From assembly GCA_965212165.1 (NCBI GenBank), contig OZ243096.1, positions 1,178,001-1,242,000 on the forward strand: 64,000 nt of DNA, given 5' to 3'. Every line of letters begins with the position of its first letter. Within the stretch, counting starts at the first letter, position 1. The notes below the pieces were generated by a model, which saw only the letters and a program-made list of their open reading frames with translations, did not search any database and was not told where the DNA came from. This DNA is from RHLJ01 sp965212165. Its GTDB lineage: Bacteria > Bacteroidota > Rhodothermia > Balneolales > Balneolaceae. Positions 53,159 to 60,752 of this stretch are shown here, one piece after another. The position numbers and the translations under genes were made by a program.

Positions 53159-53494
53159 ATGAACAAGTATATGCTAATTCTTTTCGATAATGAGGAGTCA
53201 TTTGTAGATTTTTCACCAGAAGATATGCAAGAAGAGATCGCTTTACATGGAGAATGGATTCAACAATTAGGGGAGCGTTTCGATTCGGGTGAAGCCTTAA
53301 ATCAGGAGGCGAAATCAATTGATGGAGCAGATAAAATTGTATCTGATGGACCCTATTTAGAGTCTAAAGAATTAGTTGGAGGGTTCTATATAATTAATGC
53401 TACTAATCTAGAAGAAGCAACAGAGATTGCAAAAGGTTGTCCAGTACTAAGATTTGGTGGTAAAGTAGAAGTTCGAGAAGTTATGAAAATGTAA
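53159..53494 (+). CDS. YCII/DGPF-domain protein
   Basis: About 111 residues from the ATG at 53159, which has GGAG six bases upstream; a longer frame from GTG 53126 is less likely. The DGPF-type core is KYMLILFDNEESF, IVSDGPYLESKELVGGFYII and the ending GKVEVREV. These proteins are characteristically encoded beside ECF42 sigma factors, and here the sigma gene starts on the next base after the stop. The biochemical role is unresolved. Confidence 0.9.
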   Translation: MNKYMLILFDNEESFVDFSPEDMQEEIALHGEWIQQLGERFDSGEALNQEAKSIDGADKIVSDGPYLESKELVGGFYIINATNLEEATEIAKGCPVLRFGGKVEVREVMKM

Positions 53495-54775
53495 GTGAGC
53501 GAAAACACAATAAATAAAAACTCAAAATTAGTTGAACATCTTTTTAGACAACAGTCTGGAAAGATGTCAGCTATATTGACTCATATTTTTGGTTTAAGTA
53601 ATACTGAGATTATTGAAGATATTATTCAAGAGACATTTTTATCAGCAATAAAAACCTGGGGAATTAAAGGCGAGCCCGAAAACCCTGAAGCCTGGTTAAT
53701 GCTAGTCGCAAAAAATAAAATCATTAATGAATTAAATAAAAGAAAAAGACATGTTAAGAAAAGAGAGCAACTACATTATGAGATGGTATATGACCAAATT
53801 GATGACCTATTCCTTAAACATGAAATTAGAGACTGTCAATTAAGACTATTATTTTCTTGTTGTCATCCTGACCTTAAAATTCGATCTCAAATAATGCTAA
53901 CACTTAAAACTCTTTCCGGTTTTGGTGATAAAGAGATTGGTAATGCACTATTAATGAAACCCTCAGCTGTAAAAAAAGGATTATACCGAGCACGAGAAGA
54001 GCTTAAATCAAAACATGATTCTTTAGGTATTCCATTTATTCCAGAAGCAGTAGAAAGAATAGATACAGTGCTAGCCATAATTTATTTAATGTTTAATGAG
54101 GGCTATAAGACAACATTAAAAGAAGAAGTTATTAATATTGAGCTATGCTATGAAGCAATTAGATTAGCGACCTTATTAACTGAAATAGAGTATCCTGATA
54201 AAGGAAAAATAGATGCTCTTCTTGCATTGATGTACTTAACGCTAGCAAGATTCCCAGCTCGATTAAATAGTTCAGGTGAACTTATTGAAATTGAACAGCA
54301 AGACCGTAAAAAGTGGGATAATAAAATAATTTCAATAGGTTTTTCATACTTAAATAAATCAAGATCAAGTATAATTTTAAGTAGATACCATCTTGAATCA
54401 ACGATTGCTTCAATACATTGCGCTGCAAAATCTTTTAAAGAAACAGACTGGAATGCCATCTTGTTTTGCTATGAAAAACTACTTCACATAAATAATTCTT
54501 TTATGACTCGATTTAACTATGCAATAGCACTAGGATGGGCTCAAGGCTTTGATCTTGGACTTATAAAGTTAAAAGAGTTAGAAAAAGAGTCATACGTACA
54601 AAAAAGATCATTACTCTATTCTGGAATTGCAGAAATGAATATGCGAATGAAAAAATATGAAATTTCTAAATCATACTATCAAGTTGCTCTCGACCTAGCA
54701 GAGTCTTCAGCTGATAAGAATTTTATTTCGAAAAAAATTACAATATGTGACACAAAAAATATTAGAACCAACTAA
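53495..54775 (+). CDS. ECF sigma factor of the ECF42 type with long C-terminal extension
   Basis: 426 residues from a GTG directly after the YCII stop. Sigma region 2 (ILTHIFGLSNTEIIEDIIQE, then NPEAWLMLVAKNKIINELNK) is followed by region 4 (TLKTLSGFGDKEIGNALLMK, then PSAVKKGLYRAREEL). The remaining 240 residues are a helical TPR-like domain (FLARFPARLN-type segment, FNYAIALGWAQG) that distinguishes ECF42. No anti-sigma gene is present. The C-terminal domain is thought to replace it in this family. Confidence 0.92.
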   Translation: MSENTINKNSKLVEHLFRQQSGKMSAILTHIFGLSNTEIIEDIIQETFLSAIKTWGIKGEPENPEAWLMLVAKNKIINELNKRKRHVKKREQLHYEMVYDQIDDLFLKHEIRDCQLRLLFSCCHPDLKIRSQIMLTLKTLSGFGDKEIGNALLMKPSAVKKGLYRAREELKSKHDSLGIPFIPEAVERIDTVLAIIYLMFNEGYKTTLKEEVINIELCYEAIRLATLLTEIEYPDKGKIDALLALMYLTLARFPARLNSSGELIEIEQQDRKKWDNKIISIGFSYLNKSRSSIILSRYHLESTIASIHCAAKSFKETDWNAILFCYEKLLHINNSFMTRFNYAIALGWAQGFDLGLIKLKELEKESYVQKRSLLYSGIAEMNMRMKKYEISKSYYQVALDLAESSADKNFISKKITICDTKNIRTN

Positions 54776-54793
54776 GTACTGATTGTAAACATT

Positions 54794-55309
54794 ATGAAAA
54801 CTTCTCTATTCCTATTAATAATTATCTTACAGTCTTTTAATCTGAATGCTCAAACTGTTTATACCGAAAATACATTGAGACTCGATTCCTTGTCTAATAT
54901 GCCAATAGCTAGTATAAATGATGTAGCATGGTTAACCGGACATTGGGTTGCAGAGGCATTTGGTGGTTTGGTCGAAGATGTTTGGTTAGAACCATTAGGA
55001 GGGGCTATACTTGGAGTATTTAGATCTTTTTCAGGTGGTGAAATTGGTTTCTACGAAATATTTACTATTTCAGAAATTGAGCAATCATTGATATTGAGAT
55101 TAAAACACTTTAGTCCTGATCTGAAAGGTTGGGAAGAAAAGGATATCACACAGGATTTTAAATTGGTAAAAATATCAAATGATATGGTATGGTTTGAAGG
55201 GTTTACAATACAAAGAATAGGATCAACCAAATATAATATTTACCTAGCAACGGAAAATAAAGATGGGTCGTTAGAAGAAATGGTATTTAACTATACTGAG
55301 AGAGAGTAA
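54794..55309 (+). CDS. DUF6265-like secreted protein
   Basis: 171 residues with a signal peptide ending NLNAQ (about residue 20). The core INDVAWLTGHWVAEAFGGLV followed by EDVWLEPLGGAILGVFRSFS matches the DUF6265 lipocalin-like family. It lies 18 bp after the sigma gene on the same strand and may be in the same transcript, perhaps as a target. The function is unknown. Confidence 0.8.
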   Translation: MKTSLFLLIIILQSFNLNAQTVYTENTLRLDSLSNMPIASINDVAWLTGHWVAEAFGGLVEDVWLEPLGGAILGVFRSFSGGEIGFYEIFTISEIEQSLILRLKHFSPDLKGWEEKDITQDFKLVKISNDMVWFEGFTIQRIGSTKYNIYLATENKDGSLEEMVFNYTERE

Positions 55310-55615
55310 TAAATTAACTAGGATGAAATACTCCTATAAAGGTTTAACTAAATTTCTAGAAAATGATCTTTAAAAAGATTCTAGTTTTTAAATCATGGAA
55401 ATGTGGATAAGTGTATGACCTATTTTGTCTAAATCAGTCATTTTTCCCCGAAATGGTTAATTATAATCTTTTTAATATTTTTAGTAGGGTGATAGAATTA
55501 TGTACATTTGAAAATTAAAATGTGGAAAACTTGAAAAAATTCCGCATACTTGGGGTTCGATAGATTATAAACATCTACATAATAGGCTAAAAACACATTC
55601 GACAGGGGTTCGAAA
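55310..55615. promoter_or_regulatory. 306-bp AT-rich control region upstream of the motor-like operon
   Basis: A gene-free stretch. It contains a perfect DnaA-box 9-mer (TGTGGATAA, 55402-55410, minus-strand TTATCCACA) and a one-mismatch copy (TGTGGAAAA, 55521-55529). A -7 type element TACATTTG (55503-55510) has a weak TTAG 18 bp upstream. A direct repeat GGGGTTCGA lies at 55552-55560 and 55605-55613, the second copy just before the ATG. The first gene therefore has a leader of about 100 nt. The roles are inferred. Confidence 0.5.
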
Positions 55616-57445
55616 ATGGTTAGGAACTTAAAAAGATGGCTGCTTACCATTGTAATTGCTTTCTTCGGGATAGTAGCTTACGCACAAAATATACCAGGGC
55701 AATCAGTAGCTCCTGATATACAACAAGAGGCGTCAAAGTATGAGCAATACTATGAAGTAGTATTAGAGAATGCTTTGTCAGATTATTATAAAACAGGTAC
55801 GTTTATAGTAGATGTTAAAGCTACATTAGAGCGAGTACTTGTTGCAAGAGGGTATGAAGTAGTTCCAGGAGAAGAATCAGTAAAGATTGAAAATCTACCA
55901 GGATTACCATTCATACCGCCAAACTTAAGAACAAGTACTCAACCTAAAAGAGATAGTTTAAAGGCCTCTGGATTTGATACTAGTTTTAGACTTACCAGAC
56001 TAAATATCAAAGTTCTTGTAGATACGTCATATAGTAATGAAGATGTAGAATTTGTTGAAGAAGCCGCTTCATTAATTTCTAATGCTGATAGATTTAGAGG
56101 AGATATAGTTAGTGTAGAAAAGAAAGTTTTTCCAAGAAGCGCACGTGGTATAGAGCAGGATGTAAAAACACCGCCAGTTAATAGAGATGATGTTGCCGGA
56201 ATTGAAAGAATTGAAAATCAACCTATTCTAGAAAATGAGCCTATAAAGAATATGTTTTTAGGGATTGATTGGAATAACCCTAAACATTTAATGTATGTAA
56301 TTGCTGCATTAGGGTTGTTTCTATTAATAGCGTTCCTTTATGCAATGCTAAAAAAACCAAAGAAAGAAGAGCAGCCTCCATATCCTTATCAAATGTTTGA
56401 TCCTTCAATGGCTCAAAATAATAGTGAACCAGCTAAAAAAGAAAATACTGGCCCTGATTCAAGAGCTTTAGCTGCATTTGAAGAAGACAAAACATATTTA
56501 ACTAATACTGTTATCAGTACCCCAAAAGTTGTTGCAGATTTAATTGAACAATGGATTGCCAGTGATGATGAGCAAGGGGTGATAAGAGCAGTTAAGAGTT
56601 TTGTTAGTGTAGATGAAAAGCTATTAAATGTGCTAGAATCATATTTAAAAGTAGATACTTTTGAAACAATACGTTTTGGAATTGCTAATACCGATCCATT
56701 CCCAATTGATGAAAGGATTGAGGAAGCTAGATCCTTCAGAAGAAGTATTCAGCAAATAAAAATGGCTAAAAATTCTCCGGATTCTGGATCTAATCTTTTT
56801 GATTTTATATATCAATTAACTGATCAACAACTACTGCATTTGATGAAAGAGGAATCGGATGAAATGGTTTCCATTTTACTAGCTCAAATTGCAGGTGAAA
56901 GAGCAGGCGTGATTCTTCAGAAAATGGACGATCAAAAGAGAATTTCAATTCTCTTGAAAATGGGTAAGATTAATAATATTCCAATATCAGTTTATAAAAA
57001 AGTGGCGTCGCACTTTTCAAATAAAGCTCTATCAGTATCTGATATGAAGTATGTGGCTGCAGATGGTGTTGATACTATTCTTACTACTATCGAAACATTA
57101 CCACTCTCTGAACAGGATGATTACGTGCGATCGATTGCTGAGCAGGATTTATCGTTAGCTAAGAAGATTAGGAAATTCTTTATTGGCTTTGATGATCTGC
57201 CAAAAGTTAAGGATGAATTTGTACAATCTGCATTGGAAGAAATTCCTACAGAAACCATTATCCTTGCATTAAGAACAGCGCCAGCAGCAGTTAGAGAAAA
57301 AGTGCTTAAAGTTCGACCAAAACGTGAGCAACAATTGATTTTATCAGAAATTGATAACCCAACAGAAGCCCCAGCAAAAGACGTTGAAGATGCTCAAAAG
57401 GTTATGCTTTATGCTGTTCGAAGAAAAATGAAAACGGAAGGATAA
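55616..57445 (+). CDS. FliF-FliG-like fusion protein (rotor of a non-flagellar motor)
   Basis: 609 residues. A signal peptide or first TM is at 1-23. Periplasmic residues about 40-75 (YEQYYEVVLENALSDYY) and 125-173 (RLTRLNIKVLVDTSYSNEDV) resemble the third ring-building motif of FliF. A TM segment lies at 225-245. A FliG-M-like part spans about 400-455 (HLMKEESDEMVSILLAQIAG) and a FliG-C-like part about 515-605 (IGFDDLPKVKDEFVQ, AVREKVLKVRPKREQQLI). Aligned by eye, the torque residues K264, R281 and D289 of E. coli FliG correspond to Arg553, Arg570 and Glu578. True FliF is about 550 residues with three ring motifs, so this is minimal. It is the first gene of a five-gene cluster. Confidence 0.8.
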   Translation: MVRNLKRWLLTIVIAFFGIVAYAQNIPGQSVAPDIQQEASKYEQYYEVVLENALSDYYKTGTFIVDVKATLERVLVARGYEVVPGEESVKIENLPGLPFIPPNLRTSTQPKRDSLKASGFDTSFRLTRLNIKVLVDTSYSNEDVEFVEEAASLISNADRFRGDIVSVEKKVFPRSARGIEQDVKTPPVNRDDVAGIERIENQPILENEPIKNMFLGIDWNNPKHLMYVIAALGLFLLIAFLYAMLKKPKKEEQPPYPYQMFDPSMAQNNSEPAKKENTGPDSRALAAFEEDKTYLTNTVISTPKVVADLIEQWIASDDEQGVIRAVKSFVSVDEKLLNVLESYLKVDTFETIRFGIANTDPFPIDERIEEARSFRRSIQQIKMAKNSPDSGSNLFDFIYQLTDQQLLHLMKEESDEMVSILLAQIAGERAGVILQKMDDQKRISILLKMGKINNIPISVYKKVASHFSNKALSVSDMKYVAADGVDTILTTIETLPLSEQDDYVRSIAEQDLSLAKKIRKFFIGFDDLPKVKDEFVQSALEEIPTETIILALRTAPAAVREKVLKVRPKREQQLILSEIDNPTEAPAKDVEDAQKVMLYAVRRKMKTEG

Positions 57446-57448
57446 GTC

Positions 57449-58552
57449 ATGAAAAGGTTATTTTTCCCATTAGCATTTTTCATACTTGGTTTTCTTAGTC
57501 CCGCAGGCTTAATAGCTCAAGACCACCAAGGTGGAGATCCATACCAAATGGATCAGATTATGCTTCAGATGAGTGAAGAACTGAATAATATTCCAGTTAA
57601 TATTAGACGAATAGCTGTTTATAAAATAAATTATAGCTCATTTCGATTTACAAATGAAGAAGTAGAATATATAAGAGCTGAAGTTGAACATGCCTTTCGA
57701 CAATATGCAGGATTAACGATTCTTTCTCCTCCAGAATTGGAGCCTAACGACAAGATGAAAATTATTGGTAGTGATAGTACTCTACAGATTTTAAATGTAA
57801 GAGGTAGGTCACTAGCTGATGTCTCGCCAGAATTTTTGAACGAAATAACTGACAAATACGGCGTTCAAGGCTTGGTTGAGTTAAGCTTGCAGCGTAGAAC
57901 TCCTGAAGGATTGGTTATTGCATTAAGAATGATGAACCCCAATTCTAGAGAGGTTGTTTGGACAAAAAGTTTTGTTTCGAATAAGCTAATTGTAGATGAA
58001 GAAGTAGATAAAGGAAAGACATCAGTAATTGCTTTTGGGGCTGGAAGTAGAACAGGTGAAAGTATTTTTTATCCAGATACTTTATTAAGAGCTGATGGGT
58101 CATCTGTTGTTGGTGATAGTACGCTAAACGAAATTGTTATAGATCTAAATGTAAGCTATACATATAGACAGCCACTTAACTCAGAAAATAGCGCTTATAT
58201 AGGTTTTACGGGTGGAGTACATATGCTTAGAGCAAGTAATGCAGATGAGTTTAAATTGACACTAATTGAATTTGGAACTACTTACTATCAAGCAATTTCT
58301 GCAATACAGGAAGATCTAAATCTATATAGATTAATGTTTTATGTAAATGGGAGTATTCAGTTTCCACTTGGAAGTCAAGAAGGAGAGATATTTAGTGCAT
58401 CTCCAGGTTTGTTGCTCAACTTGAGCGAAAATATTGGGTTATCATTTTACAGCAATTTTATACTATCTGGAGAGACTCTTACTTTAGAAAATAACCAAAA
58501 AATTACTTTTAATAAGTTAGGCTATGGAATACAAGGTGTCATACGTTTTTAA
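57449..58552 (+). CDS. outer-membrane protein with FlgO/CsgG-like domain and beta-rich C-terminus
   Basis: 367 residues with a signal peptide ending LIAQ (residue 24). Residues about 48-180 (RRIAVYKINYSSFRFTNEEV, YGVQGLVELSLQRRTPEGLV) resemble the periplasmic alpha/beta domain shared by FlgO, LpoB and CsgG. The last 140 residues are strand-rich and end in VIRF with a terminal Phe, typical of BAM substrates. It starts 3 bp after the FliF-FliG-like gene. It could form the outer-membrane end of the same machine. The domain identity is tentative. Confidence 0.65.
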   Translation: MKRLFFPLAFFILGFLSPAGLIAQDHQGGDPYQMDQIMLQMSEELNNIPVNIRRIAVYKINYSSFRFTNEEVEYIRAEVEHAFRQYAGLTILSPPELEPNDKMKIIGSDSTLQILNVRGRSLADVSPEFLNEITDKYGVQGLVELSLQRRTPEGLVIALRMMNPNSREVVWTKSFVSNKLIVDEEVDKGKTSVIAFGAGSRTGESIFYPDTLLRADGSSVVGDSTLNEIVIDLNVSYTYRQPLNSENSAYIGFTGGVHMLRASNADEFKLTLIEFGTTYYQAISAIQEDLNLYRLMFYVNGSIQFPLGSQEGEIFSASPGLLLNLSENIGLSFYSNFILSGETLTLENNQKITFNKLGYGIQGVIRF

Positions 58553-59138
58553 AAACAGATGCTATTTTGTAATAGCACTCTTGTTTGTGATTTCAGGTTG
58601 TAAGTCAGCTGAGTCAGTTGCTGACAATAATGAGACTGTAGCACAAACTAGAGAAGAACAAGATGCAGCTAGTTCAGAAATCCCTCAAGAGAACTCTAAC
58701 CCTGATGCAATAATTGTTACATATCGAAACCTTAGTTCTAATATTCAGATAGCTCTTGACCCTTCCAAAGATCAATTTTATATGGATTTATCGGGAATGG
58801 CACCACAGGAGAAAGATTCTATAGTGGTTCAAGATTCTACAATACTTAGAAATAGAGCATTAGATATTCAGACTTTATTATCAAGCTATAGAAAAGCACA
58901 GGATTTATTTTACTTAGCTGAATATCGTCAGGCATTAGAAGAAGTTGATAAGACATTAGAAATTCAAGAAACAGCTGATGCATATGCATTAAAAGGTACT
59001 ATCTTTTTCATGCTTGAAAATCTAACTGCTGCTAGAGCAAACTGGAATAAAGCAGTACAAATGGACCCAAATATACCTGTACCAAGTATTCCAGAGCTCG
59101 AAACCTTAATTGATGAAATACGGGGAGAAGGAAACTAA
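58524..59138 (+). CDS. TPR-containing lipoprotein of the motor-like cluster
   Basis: 204 residues with a lipobox at Cys26 (LLFVISGC). The C-terminal half (about 115-185) has two TPR-like helix pairs: YRKAQDLFYLAEYRQALEEV and DAYALKGTIFFMLENLTAAR followed by ANWNKAVQMDPN. The gene overlaps the previous one by 29 bp; a GTG at 58536 would shorten the overlap. It ends 1 bp before the MotA-like start. It probably sits in the periplasm as an assembly or scaffold factor. Confidence 0.72.
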   Translation: MEYKVSYVFKNRCYFVIALLFVISGCKSAESVADNNETVAQTREEQDAASSEIPQENSNPDAIIVTYRNLSSNIQIALDPSKDQFYMDLSGMAPQEKDSIVVQDSTILRNRALDIQTLLSSYRKAQDLFYLAEYRQALEEVDKTLEIQETADAYALKGTIFFMLENLTAARANWNKAVQMDPNIPVPSIPELETLIDEIRGEGN

Positions 59139-59139
59139 T

Positions 59140-59958
59140 ATGAGACTTTCGATTACTAATATTTTAGGGGTACTATTTAGCCTATCATTACTGATTTTTG
59201 GGGTAACAGAAATTACAGGTGCTACAGCAATACTGGATACCATCCCGTTTCTTTCAAATTATACATTCTTAAATTTACCAAGTTTATTTATTGTACTTGG
59301 TGGTGTATTAAATGCGGTTTTTATTACATATCAACCTCGATATGTTGGTAAAGCATTTGCTAGTACTTTCTTGATATTTAGCCAATCTAAAAGTTCAGGT
59401 AAAACACTATCTAATGATTTAGAATCAATTCTTGAATGGAATGATCAAATAAAAGCAGATAGAGTAAATGCACTATCAAAATTAGAAGAACAATATTCTG
59501 CAGAAGTATCTGGGTATTTATTCTCTTTATTAAGTACCAATTATACTAGTGATGATATTCACGATTTTGGCTCTAATCATATTGAAGAGCAATACTTTCG
59601 ACAGCTTGTAGTTGTTGATGTGCTAAGAGCTATGGGTGGTGCAGCACCTTCATTTGGTATGTTTGGTACTCTTTTTGGCTTGATTGTAATGCTTGGACAG
59701 CTTGAGAATCCTTCAGGAATGGGACCTGGCTTAGCAGCAGCTTTAATCACAACATTATATGGTATTTCGTTAGCTAGATTTATTTTTTACCCAGTTGCGG
59801 AAAAGCTTAAAAATGTAGGGCAGCTTAACAAATTCCGTGAATACTTTATTCTAGAAGGGATCATTATGATCAATGAAAAGAAATCATCTTTTTATATACA
59901 GGATAAGTTGAGTACATATTTACAAAGGGATTTCAAGAAAAATAAAAACGACGATTAA
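59140..59958 (+). CDS. MotA-like stator subunit (MotA/TolQ/ExbB family)
   Basis: 272 residues from the ATG at 59140, which has AAGGA upstream; a longer frame from 59110 is rejected. Four membrane segments lie at about 6-26, 45-65, 163-180 and 193-217. The channel signature is MGGAAPSFGMFGTLFGLIVM and GLAAALITTLYGISLARFIF followed by YPVAEKL, with prolines at 160 and 218 matching the two conserved MotA prolines. The cytoplasmic loop has Arg108 and Glu116 in DRVNALSKLEEQ, the same R-x7-E spacing as R90/E98 of E. coli MotA. Its neighbours are the rotor fusion and the MotB-like gene. Confidence 0.88.
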   Translation: MRLSITNILGVLFSLSLLIFGVTEITGATAILDTIPFLSNYTFLNLPSLFIVLGGVLNAVFITYQPRYVGKAFASTFLIFSQSKSSGKTLSNDLESILEWNDQIKADRVNALSKLEEQYSAEVSGYLFSLLSTNYTSDDIHDFGSNHIEEQYFRQLVVVDVLRAMGGAAPSFGMFGTLFGLIVMLGQLENPSGMGPGLAAALITTLYGISLARFIFYPVAEKLKNVGQLNKFREYFILEGIIMINEKKSSFYIQDKLSTYLQRDFKKNKNDD

Positions 59959-59972
59959 ACGTGGAGTAACCG

Positions 59973-60665
59973 TTGTTATCAAGAAGAAAAATATCAACTA
60001 CAAGAGCTCAAGAAGAGCATGAAGAGGACCAAGAATGGCTCCTGACTTATAGTGATATGATTACTCTATTATTAGCATTTTTTGCTATGCTAATAGCAGT
60101 ATCTTATGTCGATCTAAACCTTTGGGAGCAAATGAAACAAGGGTTGAGATCAGAAATTAGTAAACAAGAGAATGTTAGAACTCCTCTTGCAGAAGTAAAA
60201 CAAGATTTGGACTCACTTCTGGTTCAGGAAAAACAGCAAGGTTTAGTAGATATTACCTTAGATCGCGATGGTATAAAGTTATTTTTCAATAGTAGCTCAT
60301 TTTACGGTTCTGGGGATGCTGAACTATTACCAACGGGCGAAGCCATTATTGACAAAGTTACCCAAGCAATGAATGAACTAGACTTTTATAAGTTTAATGT
60401 TGATGTGGAAGGGCATACAGATAATGTTCCTATTAGTACGCCAATTTTTCCTTCAAATTGGGAGCTATCCGTAGCAAGGGCATCAGGAGTTGTAAAGTAC
60501 TTTATTGAAGAAGGAATAGAGGGTGAACGGTTGAAGGCTTCAGGTTATGCCGAAACCAAACCTGTAGTACCACATCAAGATGAGCAAGGCAGAGATATTG
60601 TTGAAAACCGCCCACTTAACAGGCGAATTGTAGTAAGAATTTACTATCAACTCAGTGGACTTTAA
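59973..60665 (+). CDS. MotB-like stator subunit with OmpA peptidoglycan-binding domain
   Basis: 230 residues from a TTG with GGAG upstream. A short basic N-terminus leads to WLLTYSDMITLLLAFFAMLI, a single TM (about 23-43) with the ion-binding Asp at 28, as in MotB. The OmpA-like domain (about 85-225) has VDVEGHTDNVPI, NWELSVARASGVVKYFI and RPLNRRIVVRI and would bind peptidoglycan. It forms the stator with the MotA-like protein 14 bp upstream. No terminator is evident after it. Confidence 0.92.
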   Translation: MLSRRKISTTRAQEEHEEDQEWLLTYSDMITLLLAFFAMLIAVSYVDLNLWEQMKQGLRSEISKQENVRTPLAEVKQDLDSLLVQEKQQGLVDITLDRDGIKLFFNSSSFYGSGDAELLPTGEAIIDKVTQAMNELDFYKFNVDVEGHTDNVPISTPIFPSNWELSVARASGVVKYFIEEGIEGERLKASGYAETKPVVPHQDEQGRDIVENRPLNRRIVVRIYYQLSGL

Positions 60666-60752
60666 TAGATTTTGAAAGTCCAATTCAACTACTTATAGAA
60701 CTGTAAAGTTTTGCTTTTAAAATCCATAGTTCTCGTCACCATTCAGTTATAT

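Noticed and set aside
59140..60665. Stator pair as GldL/GldM, ExbB/ExbD or TolQ/TolR
   Set aside because: The second protein has an OmpA peptidoglycan-binding domain, and the first has the MotA-specific R-x7-E loop and both prolines, which those families lack.
55616..60665. Zorya-type anti-phage system (ZorA/ZorB are MotA/MotB-like)
   Set aside because: No ZorC, ZorD or ZorE-like gene is present; the partners are a rotor-like fusion and outer-membrane proteins instead, and no defence genes are nearby.
55616..60665. Ordinary flagellar operon
   Set aside because: FliM, FliN, export, rod, hook and flagellin genes are absent in the flanks, and the FliF part is far too short for a standard MS ring.
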